The translations under genes and the position numbers were made by a program. Of a DNA stretch of 49,730 nucleotides, positions 9,403 through 18,207 are shown in pieces. The DNA is taken from NCBI GenBank assembly GCA_025351485.1, contig JANXVU010000087.1:1-49730 (forward strand), read 5' to 3'. Each line of letters begins with the position of its first letter. Positions within the stretch are counted from its first letter, which is position 1. The notes under the pieces are model-generated. The model searched no databases. It had not been told where the DNA came from and saw nothing but the letters and a program-made list of their open reading frames with translations. The stretch comes from Candidatus Eiseniibacteriota bacterium. GTDB taxonomy: Bacteria; Eisenbacteria; RBG-16-71-46; JACRLI01.

Positions 9403-10958
9403 GGCCGGGCTCGGTGCGGTCCCGCGCAGCCCGAACCTTGGCGCTGGCCGCGCTCGGGCTGTGCCTGGGAGGCGTTCCGTCCCCGGCGGACACCGTGCTC
9501 AGCGGCGAGTACAACGTCCAGATCGATCTGCGCAAGCAGGACCGGAACTACGATTGGAACTTCGACTCCAACAACAGCGACACCTACAGCAACGCCCAGC
9601 TGCGCCTGTTCAGCCAGCCGTTTACCGGAGTGGAGGCGTTCATCAAGACCGAGGCCGATTGGCATCCCTCGGACAACAACACTTCCCGTCCGCTGTTCCA
9701 GTTCCGCGAGGCGGATCTACGCTACCGCTGGGACCTGGGGGGCAAGGGGTTCGACAGCTATCTATTCTCCCGGCAGAACCGGTTCTGGGTCGAGAACCAT
9801 CTGATCCAGGTGGTCCAGAGCGATCCGCCCTCCGACGGGGGCAACGCGCAGGGATTCCGCGTGGACTCCTGGGGTTTCCTCGGTGGGCTCAACGGGACCT
9901 TCATTTACAGCGACTACAGTAGCCAGTTCGATCCCACGGGAACGAACAAGAACCCGCTCAAGACCGACGACGCGGTGATCGTGCGGCTGCGCGACGAATT
10001 CCTGGAGCGCAAGCTCCGCGCGGGGTTCACCTACAACCGCAAGATCGAAAACCAGATCAACGAAGGCCCCAATGCCGCGGCCTCGGTCATCGCGGGGGAT
10101 CTGCGCTACACCCTGCGCAACGTCGAACTCTCGCTGGAATACGCCCAGAGCGTCACCGACAGCACCCGCCAGTTTCCGTCTCCTTCGGTCAGTTTTCCGG
10201 ACGCCCTCGACCAAAAGTTCCTGGGAATTCCGCTCAGCGACCGGGGCGTGTGGGTGGGTGAAATCCGTTCCATTCAGGTGGGCTCGGCCTCGCTGGGCTA
10301 CATCAACTTCGCCCCGGTGGGATGGCTTCGGGGACCCAAGTTCGACAATCGCCTGGGCGATTCCAACCGCGACGAGCGTGGCTACACCATCAACACGTGG
10401 TACCTGGTGCCCGGCCGCGCAATCACGCTGTCGAATAATCTCACCCGGTACGAAAAGAAGGCCACCATCCGGCGCAAGGTGACCGAGCTCTACAGCGAGG
10501 CCTACATCGAGTTCGTGAACGGTTTCACCGGAAAGGTGTTCTACCGCAACAAGCGCACGACGGATGACCCGGGCCTCCTCACCGAGCGCGTGGACAAGAA
10601 CGACGATCTCTTCGGGGAGGTCCAGGTCGAGAGCAAGCTGGCGTGGCTGCGGGTGGAAGGAAAGCTCAAGAACCTGGGGACGCGGAACGAAAAACAGCTC
10701 GCGTCCATCGAAACCAGCGTCAACATCGGAACGCAGACGAAGTTGTACAACCGCCTCATGTTCGGAAATGATCCGACCGGGCTGCGACGCATCCTGTTCA
10801 GCCAGATCCAGTACCGGCCGGCGGGCAACATGGATTTCTTCCTGGAGTACGGACCCAGCTGGATCGGGGACTCCCAGAGGCCCGTCGACGACGGCGACCT
10901 CGAGGGCAGCGGAGTGCAGAAGGACCTGATCAAGCTCTTCGTGAAGGGCACATTCTGA
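9399..10958 (+). CDS. Putative outer-membrane beta-barrel (porin-like) protein, no recognised family
   Basis: The start is the GTG at 9399, which overlaps the previous stop (GTGA) and gives a clean signal peptide (TLALAALGLCLGGVPSPA). The 519-residue product is rich in alternating polar/aromatic strands (for example YNVQIDLRKQDRNYDWNFD), has no internal hydrophobic helix, and ends in phenylalanine (KLFVKGTF), the classic C-terminal signature of BAM-inserted barrels. I do not recognise a named family. It resembles large porin-like barrels used for oligosaccharide passage. It is translationally coupled on both sides, upstream to the PorV-like gene and downstream to the CBM48 barrel by TGATG, so it may form a two-barrel uptake unit with the latter. 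Confidence 0.65.
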   Translation: MRPGSVRSRAARTLALAALGLCLGGVPSPADTVLSGEYNVQIDLRKQDRNYDWNFDSNNSDTYSNAQLRLFSQPFTGVEAFIKTEADWHPSDNNTSRPLFQFREADLRYRWDLGGKGFDSYLFSRQNRFWVENHLIQVVQSDPPSDGGNAQGFRVDSWGFLGGLNGTFIYSDYSSQFDPTGTNKNPLKTDDAVIVRLRDEFLERKLRAGFTYNRKIENQINEGPNAAASVIAGDLRYTLRNVELSLEYAQSVTDSTRQFPSPSVSFPDALDQKFLGIPLSDRGVWVGEIRSIQVGSASLGYINFAPVGWLRGPKFDNRLGDSNRDERGYTINTWYLVPGRAITLSNNLTRYEKKATIRRKVTELYSEAYIEFVNGFTGKVFYRNKRTTDDPGLLTERVDKNDDLFGEVQVESKLAWLRVEGKLKNLGTRNEKQLASIETSVNIGTQTKLYNRLMFGNDPTGLRRILFSQIQYRPAGNMDFFLEYGPSWIGDSQRPVDDGDLEGSGVQKDLIKLFVKGTF

Positions 10959-13120
10959 TGAGAACGAACTTGGGACGCCGGCGCCTGGCCGCCGGGATCG
11001 TACTGCTTTTCCTCATGGCCTGGTCCCCTCCGCGGGCCTCGGCCGAGGTTTCCTCCGTGGACGGCGGGATCAAGTTCACCTATCGGAACGCCAATGCGAA
11101 AAGCGTGAGCTGGGCCGGCGCGTTCAACAACTGGAGCGCCACCGCCAATCCGATGACCCGGGACGGAGACGTCTGGTCCGTCGTGCTCCCGCTCAAGTCC
11201 GGCGAGCAACAGTACAAGTTCGTCGTGGACGGTCAGTGGGTGGCCGATCCGGAAAATCCGGTGACCGGCGGGGACTTCGGTAACTCAATGGTCAAGGTCG
11301 CCTCGGACGGCAAGCTGGCGGTCATGACGGCAACCTCCAATACCGCGATGAATCCCAAGGTGTACCTGGGCGGGAGGTTCATCACCAAGTACATCTCGCG
11401 CAAGGTGGACGCCGACAGCGGCCGGCTGGAACTGGGGCGCCCCGACTTCAACCTGGACCTGGACTTCAAGATCCGGATGAACGATGTGCTCGACGCCCAC
11501 ATGCTGGTGAACATCGAGAGTGAAAACGAGAACGTGCAGTTCTTTCGCACCCGGCTCAATTTCGACCGGGGTTCGCTGCACCTGCACTCGGAGGCGCTGG
11601 AGCTATTCGGCTTCGACAACGATTCGCTGGGAACCTGGGAGGACCCGCTCCACCTGGTGGGGAATATCGGAATCTATCACCACGCCTTCGGCTTTGCGCA
11701 GCAGGGGGTGGAGGCGCTCAAGGACTTCGGGGACTTCAAGGCGCGGGCGCTGTATTCCGACAACTTCCGGCCGGGGGGCACCAGCCGGCCGAGCGCCCTG
11801 AATCTGACTCTTCCGATTGTCCAGTTGGCGTCCGGTCCCAGCCTGACCGCGAACACATCGCAGGTCTACGACCGCACCTTCGGGGACAACGCCAAGAACA
11901 TCTTCGCCGCGCGGGTGACGCGGGACGCGGGAAAGGAGTGGTGGTTCGGGGTGAGTGGCAGGCTGGACCGGGGCCAAAACCCCGGCCTGGTGGTGATCTT
12001 CGAGCCGGGGGGCACCGATTCGGCCGGCCGGCGCACGGGAGGGGTTCTGACCAGCGGCAACACGGTGGAGCGCTGGTGGGCCGTGGGCGCCGACGCCCGC
12101 TACAAGCAACCGACCTGGGAGTTCGCGGGGGAGTACCTCAAGGGGCGCAACGACCTCATGTACGTCGGGGACGGTTCAGTATTCCAGCTCAACTTCACCC
12201 CTCCGGATACCAGCAGGCTGGTGGTTCCCTTGAGCCGCAAGCCCAGCTCGCCCCGGCTGGCCGACGACAGCCGCGCTACCCTCCAGTGGAGCGGGCGGCT
12301 CGACGAGTCCCTCCGGCTCAGCGCGGGCGTGCAGTTGCACCGCAATCATGTCGCTGCCCTGGGGAGCGACAGCCTGCTTAGCCTGGCCGACTCGCTGGTG
12401 CCCGCAAGCGACTTCACCAATACCCGCATGACCTGGTCCGCCTCGGCGCGGAAAGAGTGGCTATGCAGCTCCGGCAAGCGCCTGACGGCCTCCCTGGGGC
12501 TGGTCTACGATCACTTCGACTACGACGCGCACACGCCCTGGCTGCACCAGTTCTGGTTCGACCGCCACAATTTCTGGCTGGACGCGGGCGAGCACCAGGT
12601 GAGCTTTGACAAGCTGACCCTGCTGGGCGGCAACAACGTCGTCAGCTGGAGGCCTTCGGTCGCCGCGGATGTCTGGACCAAAGGCGAGGTCAAGGTGCGC
12701 TGGCAGGGCACGTTCAATGGTGTTTCCATGAGCACCCGGCCCAAGTACATGGAAAACCTGTTCCAGGCCACGACCCGGCTAGGGTCCCGCACCCACGCGC
12801 TGTGGGACGTGCGGTGGGCCAAGTATGACGATCCGCTCCTGGACCTGGGGCACGGATACGTGGACCACTTCATCCGCTTATCCTACGACTTCACCCCGGG
12901 CATCACCATCCAGGCCGGCTGGGGGGTGGATCCGGACGTCCTGGATCCTCCGGTGAACGAGTACGCGCCGATCGGCCGCGATCTGTTCCTGTTCGGCCAG
13001 GGGGCCAACGGAAGCGTGGCGCAGGACAATTACCGCGGGTTGGCGAAGGCCATCCCGGCCGCGGAGCTGGCGCTTGAATCGGAACGCCGGGTGCAGCTCC
13101 AGGCGATCGTGAGGTTCTAG
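10958..13120 (+). CDS. Outer-membrane beta-barrel with N-terminal CBM48 glycogen-binding domain
   Basis: The 720-residue protein has a signal peptide (AAGIVLLFLMAWSPPRASA). Residues about 33-112 match the AMPK-beta-type glycogen-binding domain (CBM48): SWAGAFNNWS carries the aromatic sugar platform and QQYKFVVDGQWVADPEN is the conserved second half. The rest (about 125-720) is barrel-like, with strands such as DFNLDLDFKIRMND, and ends in VQLQAIVRF with the terminal phenylalanine of outer-membrane proteins. The simplest reading is a porin that binds alpha-1,4-glucan through its periplasmic or extracellular N-terminal domain and passes the products. The topology of the CBM48 domain cannot be decided from sequence. 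No SusC-type plug or TonB box is recognisable. It overlaps the preceding barrel gene by one base and is one base from the next gene. Confidence 0.72.
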   Translation: MRTNLGRRRLAAGIVLLFLMAWSPPRASAEVSSVDGGIKFTYRNANAKSVSWAGAFNNWSATANPMTRDGDVWSVVLPLKSGEQQYKFVVDGQWVADPENPVTGGDFGNSMVKVASDGKLAVMTATSNTAMNPKVYLGGRFITKYISRKVDADSGRLELGRPDFNLDLDFKIRMNDVLDAHMLVNIESENENVQFFRTRLNFDRGSLHLHSEALELFGFDNDSLGTWEDPLHLVGNIGIYHHAFGFAQQGVEALKDFGDFKARALYSDNFRPGGTSRPSALNLTLPIVQLASGPSLTANTSQVYDRTFGDNAKNIFAARVTRDAGKEWWFGVSGRLDRGQNPGLVVIFEPGGTDSAGRRTGGVLTSGNTVERWWAVGADARYKQPTWEFAGEYLKGRNDLMYVGDGSVFQLNFTPPDTSRLVVPLSRKPSSPRLADDSRATLQWSGRLDESLRLSAGVQLHRNHVAALGSDSLLSLADSLVPASDFTNTRMTWSASARKEWLCSSGKRLTASLGLVYDHFDYDAHTPWLHQFWFDRHNFWLDAGEHQVSFDKLTLLGGNNVVSWRPSVAADVWTKGEVKVRWQGTFNGVSMSTRPKYMENLFQATTRLGSRTHALWDVRWAKYDDPLLDLGHGYVDHFIRLSYDFTPGITIQAGWGVDPDVLDPPVNEYAPIGRDLFLFGQGANGSVAQDNYRGLAKAIPAAELALESERRVQLQAIVRF

Positions 13121-13121
13121 C

Positions 13122-13544
13122 ATGAAGCCTTTCTTTGGCGGCAGGGCCCTGGCGGCCCGCGGATCCCTGGGCCTGGTCGCGGTGGCGCTCCTGGTCACCT
13201 CGTGTTCCTCGCTCAGCTTCATCAAGCGGCGGCTTCCCCCTCCGTCCCAGTCGGACCAGGGCGTTGTGTTTCAGTTTGAGGCCCCCTCGGCCAGGGTGGT
13301 GCAGCTCATGGGCAGCTGGCCCGAGAACAACTGGGGCTCGGGCCAGGCGCAGACGGGTTCCTACCGAATCGGGGAGATGGTCCGGGGCGAAGACGGCGTG
13401 TGGAAACGCACGGAAAAACTTCCGCCTGGACGCTACCAGTACAAGTTCAAGGTCGATGAATTGAATTGGAAGGAAGACCCCAATAACCCGCAGCGGGCTG
13501 ACGACGGGTTCGGCGGCTTCAATTCCCTGCTCGTGGTGAACTAG
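13122..13544 (+). CDS. Lipoprotein with a single CBM48-like glycogen-binding domain
   Basis: The 140-residue protein has a lipoprotein signal ending in a lipobox (LLVTSC, Cys28). Almost all the mature part is one CBM48-like domain: VVQLMGSWPENNWGSG corresponds to the first aromatic site and GRYQYKFKVDELNWKEDPNN to the second half. No enzyme domain is present. It is likely an outer-membrane-anchored alpha-glucan-binding protein, a possible functional counterpart of SusE/SusF, although unrelated in sequence as far as can be seen. It is one base downstream of the CBM48 barrel gene and is part of the same transcription unit. Confidence 0.75.
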   Translation: MKPFFGGRALAARGSLGLVAVALLVTSCSSLSFIKRRLPPPSQSDQGVVFQFEAPSARVVQLMGSWPENNWGSGQAQTGSYRIGEMVRGEDGVWKRTEKLPPGRYQYKFKVDELNWKEDPNNPQRADDGFGGFNSLLVVN

Positions 13545-13593
13545 GAAACGGGGAGCCATGATGCCCGCCTCGCATCGATTCCGGGAGAACGCC

Positions 13594-15456
13594 ATGTTGA
13601 AGACGAGCCGCAGGCTGATGTTGGGGATGGTCTGGGTGACGGCCGGGCTGTTGCTCGCGCAGTTGGGGTGCGACCGCGCACCAGGAAAGCTGCTGCTGGA
13701 TCCCGGTGGCAGCGCCGGAGGCGCGGGATACAAGTCGAAGTTCACCAGGATCCAGGTGGCCGGCAACCTTAACCCGACGCTCTACGGGAATTTCGATCTC
13801 ACCAAGTCTCCGGACATGGCGAACCAGGGCAACGGGGTGTGGACGGCGGTGGTAAAGGGTGTCGCCGCCGGGGATCACCTGTTCAAGTTCGTCACCAACG
13901 GGAAATTCGACGATCCCCCGGACTACGGATCGGACGAGGTTTGCCGGCCCTCCACGTCCGGGGCGGTCATCCCGGTCACGGGCCAGGGCACGGCCATCTG
14001 CGTGACCTTCGCGGCGGCCGGCAACTACAAGGTGACCCTGGACGAGCAGACGCTCAAGTTCAAGTTCGAGCCTTACACCGTGGCCACACCGGGCACGATC
14101 GCGGGCACGGTGACCTTTGAAAACCCGCCGCCGTCGCCGCTCAAGGCGGCCGTGACGGTGCTGACTGCCGGAACCCAGACCGTGCAGGCCGCGGACAGCA
14201 CCGAGAGCAACGGCAGTTTCTCCATCGGCGACCTGCCCGAGGGGAGCTACGACGTGCGCTTTGCGGCCTCCGGCTACCTGGACTCGCTCAAGACGAACGT
14301 GCAGGTCGCGGCGGGCCAGACGGTCAACATCGGCACGATCCGGCTGGCCAAGGGCTGCACTTCGGCGTTCAGCAAGATCCAGGTCGCGGGCAACTTGAAC
14401 ACCGACCTGTACGGCAACTTCGACCTGACCAAGTCGCCGGAGCTTCAGAAGGTCGCGGGTTGCAGGTGGGAGACCACCATCAACACCGTGACGGCGGGCC
14501 AGCACTTCCTGAAGCTGGTCACCAACGGCGCGTTCGACAATCCCAAGGACTACGGCGGCGAAGAGTCCAACTGCCTCACCCTGAGCGCCGGGTTCATCAG
14601 TGCGCCGGTGAAGCAGGTCTCCGGCACCGGCACGGCGCTGTGCATCAACTTCCCCGAGGCCGGGAACTACAAGTTCACCCTGGATGAGGATGCGCTCACG
14701 CTCCGGATCGAAAAGACGGTGGTGTTGCAGGGAGGCACGTTGCACGGAGAGGTGGCCTTCGGCGGGACGCCGCCTCGCGGCTTGCATGCGGCGGTGACGG
14801 TGCTGCAGCAGGGGACCTCCACCGTGGTGGCGGCCGACAGCGCCACGCCGGAATTCATCCTGAACGGCATTCCGGCCGGCCAGTACGACGTGAAGTTCGC
14901 GGCCGTGGGATACCTGGACACGCTCCGCTCCGCCGTGATCGCCGTGGGCCAGATCACCGAGCTGGGCACGGTCCAGATGCGCGCGGGGTGCACTTCGGCC
15001 TTCAACAAGATCCAGATCGCCGGAAACCTGAACACCGACAAGTACGGCAACTTTGATCTGACCCGGGCGCCGGAACTGACCAAGATGGGCGGGTGCAGAT
15101 GGCAGGCGACGGTCGACAGCGTCCTCTCCGGCCAGCACTTCTTCAAGCTGGTGACGAACGGGGCGTTTGATAGTCCGCCGGACTACGGCGGCGACGAGAG
15201 CAACTGCCTCACGCTCACCGCCGGTACGCTGAACACAACGGTCCGACCGGCAAGCGGAACGGGGACGGCGCTCTGCGTGACGTTCCCCGACGCCGGAAAG
15301 TACAAGTTCACGCTCGACGAAGCCGCCCGGACGCTCCTGATTGAAAAGGTCACGTCCGCGGCCTCGCGTATCCAGACCATCAAGCTCGGGCTCCGTCCGG
15401 AAAATTCGGCCGGCGCCGGGAGCGAAGGTATCGTTTCCACAGGAGGCTCCCGATGA
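13594..15456 (+). CDS. Probable lipoprotein with alternating carbohydrate-binding-like (A) and carboxypeptidase-regulatory-like (B) repeats, A-B-A-B-A
   Basis: I chose the ATG at 13594 because GGGAG lies six bases upstream and the signal sequence then starts normally (MLKTSRRLMLGMVW, Cys26). ATG 13558 or 13561 are in-frame alternatives. The QLGC lipobox is imperfect. The mature protein has three copies of a roughly 110-residue unit A (13736-14080, 14360-14710, 14990-15350), each opening FxKIQVAGNLN and containing GNFDLTKSPE, a Cys pair in the middle, and GNYKxTLDE at its end. They alternate with two copies of unit B (14090-14350, 14735-14985), which look like carboxypeptidase regulatory (CnaB-like) domains with GSYDVRFAASGYLD. 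Unit A resembles CBM20/CBM48 sandwiches. A spaced multivalent glucan binder at the surface is my inference. It overlaps the next gene by four bases. Confidence 0.68.
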   Translation: MLKTSRRLMLGMVWVTAGLLLAQLGCDRAPGKLLLDPGGSAGGAGYKSKFTRIQVAGNLNPTLYGNFDLTKSPDMANQGNGVWTAVVKGVAAGDHLFKFVTNGKFDDPPDYGSDEVCRPSTSGAVIPVTGQGTAICVTFAAAGNYKVTLDEQTLKFKFEPYTVATPGTIAGTVTFENPPPSPLKAAVTVLTAGTQTVQAADSTESNGSFSIGDLPEGSYDVRFAASGYLDSLKTNVQVAAGQTVNIGTIRLAKGCTSAFSKIQVAGNLNTDLYGNFDLTKSPELQKVAGCRWETTINTVTAGQHFLKLVTNGAFDNPKDYGGEESNCLTLSAGFISAPVKQVSGTGTALCINFPEAGNYKFTLDEDALTLRIEKTVVLQGGTLHGEVAFGGTPPRGLHAAVTVLQQGTSTVVAADSATPEFILNGIPAGQYDVKFAAVGYLDTLRSAVIAVGQITELGTVQMRAGCTSAFNKIQIAGNLNTDKYGNFDLTRAPELTKMGGCRWQATVDSVLSGQHFFKLVTNGAFDSPPDYGGDESNCLTLTAGTLNTTVRPASGTGTALCVTFPDAGKYKFTLDEAARTLLIEKVTSAASRIQTIKLGLRPENSAGAGSEGIVSTGGSR

Positions 15457-16046
15457 AGCGCTTCATGAGCGTGGCACTGGCCGCGCTGTTCACCATTGCC
15501 CTGATGCCCGTGCTCTCCTTTGCCCAGGAGGGGGCCAAGCTGACCACCCTCAAGGCCACCAAGTTCCTGCTCGTGGCCGAAGCGGGCAATGGCCGCAAGC
15601 TGACGGCCACGCTCACCTCCGAGGGCAAGACATGGGTCCTCGCGGCCGACGATATCCATCTCAAGCTGGGGGACGGTGGGATCATCATGGTGGAGGCGCT
15701 CAATGCGTTGCTCGGGGAGCTCAAGGCCCCGGTGGTGGGAGCTCCGGTCAAGGTGGAGGGCGGGTGGCGCTTCTCGATCTCCAACGACGCCGCCAAGGCC
15801 GCCCTGGGCAAGGACCCGGGCACGGTCAGCCTGGCAGGCGAATTCAACGCTTGGAACTCGGGCGACCCGAACTACGCGCTGAAGCTGGCGGACGGAGTGT
15901 GGTCCATCACCGTTCCGCTCCAGCCGGGCAAGTACCAGTACAAGTTCGTCCTGGACGGCGGCGCGAAGTGGAAGGAAGATCCAAGCAATAAGGACACCAT
16001 GGATGACCACAACGGCGGCCTGAACACGATCGTGACAGTGCCGTGA
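15453..16046 (+). CDS. Exported protein with C-terminal CBM48 glycogen-binding domain
   Basis: The 197-residue protein has a strong ribosome-binding site (AGGAGG, 15441-15446) and a signal peptide (FMSVALAALFTIALMPVLSFA). Residues about 27-105 contain repeated small strands with no recognised family. Residues about 112-197 are a clear CBM48 domain: VSLAGEFNAWNSGD and KYQYKFVLDGGAKWKEDPSN. It has no lipobox cysteine, so it is probably periplasmic or secreted. It overlaps the lipoprotein gene upstream and the MalE-like gene downstream by four bases each, so it may deliver bound oligosaccharide to the importer, which is inference. Confidence 0.74.
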   Translation: MKRFMSVALAALFTIALMPVLSFAQEGAKLTTLKATKFLLVAEAGNGRKLTATLTSEGKTWVLAADDIHLKLGDGGIIMVEALNALLGELKAPVVGAPVKVEGGWRFSISNDAAKAALGKDPGTVSLAGEFNAWNSGDPNYALKLADGVWSITVPLQPGKYQYKFVLDGGAKWKEDPSNKDTMDDHNGGLNTIVTVP

Positions 16047-17308
16047 GGCAGGCGATCCCGATGCCCTCGTCGACCATGTTGCGCGGGCTGGCCGGCCTGG
16101 TGCTTCTCGCGCTGTGCGTGGGCGCCGTGTCCGGCTGCTCCGGCAAGAAGAAGGAGATGCGCATCAGCATCTTCGAGCAGATGGACCCGCCGGAGCGTGT
16201 CCAGCTCGAACGGCATCTGGAGGCCTACCGGAAGCTCCACCCGGAGCTGGTCATCACCCACCAGAACTATGAAACCGACGCGCTCCGGCAGCAGTTCCAG
16301 ACCGCCGCCAACGCCGGTGGAGGTCCCGACATCGTGTTCGGCCCTTCGGACCAGATCGGTCCGTTCTCGGTGATGGGGCTGATCCTGCCGCTCGAGGACG
16401 TGCTGGGCAAGGACTACTACGCGGGCTTCGAGCCGGGCAGCCTGGACACCCTGGGCGGGCATTTGTACTACGCGCCGGACCAGCTGGGCAACCATCTGAT
16501 GCTGCTCTACAACAAGAAGCTGACCACCAAGGTCCCGGCGACCACCGACGAGTGGATCGCGGAGGCGAAGCGGCTCACGAAAGACACCAACGGCGACGGC
16601 ACGCCCGACCAGTACGGGATCGTGATGAACCTGGTGGAACCCTTCTGGCTGGCGCCGTTCCTGAACGGCTACGGCGGGTGGGTGATGGACGCGAAGCACC
16701 AGCCGACGCTGGACAGCCCGGGCATGGTGGGCGCCCTGAAGTTCCTGTCCTCGCTCCGAAACCAGAACCTCATGCCGCGCGAGTGCAACTACGCCGTCGC
16801 GGACAACCTGTTCAAGGAGGGCAAGGCGGCCTATCTGGTCAACGGACCATGGTCCTGGACCGCCTACAAAGCCTCCGGCATCGACCTCGGGATCGCGCCC
16901 CTTCCCAAGGCGGCCGCCACGGGTCGCTGGTGCGGCCCGATGACCGCCTCCAAGGGCTACTCCGTCAGCAAGAGCTCTCCGATGGAGATGCGCCCGGAAG
17001 TGGTGGCCCTGGTCAAGTACCTCACCAGCCCCGAGGTCGGGGTGGACAACGCCGACTCCCTGGGCACGCTTCCCAGCATGACCGCGGCCTACGCCGACCC
17101 CCGCGTCTCGGGAAACCCTTTCCTGGCCGCTTCGCGGGCCGCCTACGCCCTGGGCCGCCGGATGCCGGTGGTGCCGGAAATGCGCGCCATTTGGGACGCC
17201 ATGCGCCCTGAAATGGAGAAAGTGCTGAGCGGGGCGGAAACCCCCGAGGCGGCCTCCAAGGCCATGCAGGCGGGCGCGATCAAGCAGATCCAGACCATGA
17301 AGGACTAG
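16043..17308 (+). CDS. malE: ABC transporter substrate-binding lipoprotein, maltooligosaccharide type (MalE-like)
   Basis: The 421-residue protein belongs to the family 1 extracellular solute-binding proteins. The start is the GTG at 16043 overlapping the previous stop; ATG 16061 is an alternative. A lipobox (AVSGC, about Cys33) predicts membrane anchoring. The mature protein opens with MRISIFEQMDPPERVQLERH and carries GGGPDIVFGPSDQIGPF and AAYLVNGPWSWTAYKASGID, patterns typical of maltose/maltodextrin-binding proteins. The neighbouring alpha-glucan genes support maltodextrin as substrate. The two permease genes follow 8 bases downstream. Confidence 0.86.
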   Translation: MRQAIPMPSSTMLRGLAGLVLLALCVGAVSGCSGKKKEMRISIFEQMDPPERVQLERHLEAYRKLHPELVITHQNYETDALRQQFQTAANAGGGPDIVFGPSDQIGPFSVMGLILPLEDVLGKDYYAGFEPGSLDTLGGHLYYAPDQLGNHLMLLYNKKLTTKVPATTDEWIAEAKRLTKDTNGDGTPDQYGIVMNLVEPFWLAPFLNGYGGWVMDAKHQPTLDSPGMVGALKFLSSLRNQNLMPRECNYAVADNLFKEGKAAYLVNGPWSWTAYKASGIDLGIAPLPKAAATGRWCGPMTASKGYSVSKSSPMEMRPEVVALVKYLTSPEVGVDNADSLGTLPSMTAAYADPRVSGNPFLAASRAAYALGRRMPVVPEMRAIWDAMRPEMEKVLSGAETPEAASKAMQAGAIKQIQTMKD

Positions 17309-17316
17309 GGAAGACC

Positions 17317-18207
17317 GTGGGCTCCGGCCGGCGTCCCTACCGGTTCTTTCCGTACCTGATGGTCCTGCCCGCCATGGCCGTCATGGTGGCGGTGGTGTTC
17401 TATCCGCTGCTCTACAACTTCAGCCTGGCCACGCGGAACATGAGCCTGTACCACTTCCAGTCCTCGCAGTTCGTGGGCCTGAAGAACTTCATCGCGATCT
17501 TCTCCGACCACACCTTCTACGGCGTCTTCCTGAAGACGGTGATCTGGACCGTGGCCAACCTGGTCTTCCACGTCCTGTTCGGCGTGACCTTGGGGCTCCT
17601 GCTGGACCGGCCGCTGCCGGGGCGAGCGGTCCTAAGGGCGCTGCTCATCCTGCCGTGGGCCGTTCCCCAGTACATCAGCGCGCTCACCTGGCGGGGCATG
17701 TTCGACTACGAGTACGGCGCCATCAACCTGATCCTCAAGAACGCGTTGCACCTGATGCCGATTCCGTGGCTCTCCAACGCCACCTGGGCCTTCATCGCCC
17801 CGGTGATCACCAACGTGTGGCTGGGATTTCCGTTCATGATGATCGTTACGCTGGGAGGGTTGCAGAGCATTCCGGCGGAGCTCTACGAGGCGGCCGACCT
17901 GGACGGGGCCAGCCCGTGGACCAAGCTCACCCGCATCACGCTGCCAGGGCTGTGGCCGGTGCTGGCACCGTCCATTCTGTTGGGGACGGTGTGGACCTTC
18001 AACAACCTGAACGTGATCTGGCTGGTCACCGACGGGGGACGCCCGGCCGACCAGACCCACATCCTGACCACCTATATCTACAAGGCCGCCTTCGCCTATT
18101 ACCGCTACAGCTATGCGGCGGCGTTCTCGGTCATCGTGTTCCTGATCCTGCTGGGCTTCACCATCGCCTTCATGCGGTCCCTGAAGGGGCAGGAGGCGCG
18201 GGCATGA
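17317..18207 (+). CDS. malF: Maltodextrin-type ABC transporter permease (MalF-like)
   Basis: The 296-residue inner-membrane protein starts at GTG 17317 and has six predicted membrane helices, beginning FFPYLMVLPAMAVMVAVVF. The cytoplasmic EAA loop that docks the ATPase is present (EAADLDGASPWTKLTRITLP). It is shorter than E. coli MalF, which has an extra periplasmic domain; the short form is usual outside enterobacteria. It overlaps malG by four bases. Confidence 0.9.
   Translation: MGSGRRPYRFFPYLMVLPAMAVMVAVVFYPLLYNFSLATRNMSLYHFQSSQFVGLKNFIAIFSDHTFYGVFLKTVIWTVANLVFHVLFGVTLGLLLDRPLPGRAVLRALLILPWAVPQYISALTWRGMFDYEYGAINLILKNALHLMPIPWLSNATWAFIAPVITNVWLGFPFMMIVTLGGLQSIPAELYEAADLDGASPWTKLTRITLPGLWPVLAPSILLGTVWTFNNLNVIWLVTDGGRPADQTHILTTYIYKAAFAYYRYSYAAAFSVIVFLILLGFTIAFMRSLKGQEARA

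Noticed and set aside
13558-13593. Longer N-terminus for the A-B repeat lipoprotein
   Set aside because: The extra residues (MMPASHRFREN) would precede an already complete signal sequence, and the ATG at 13594 has a well-spaced GGGAG.
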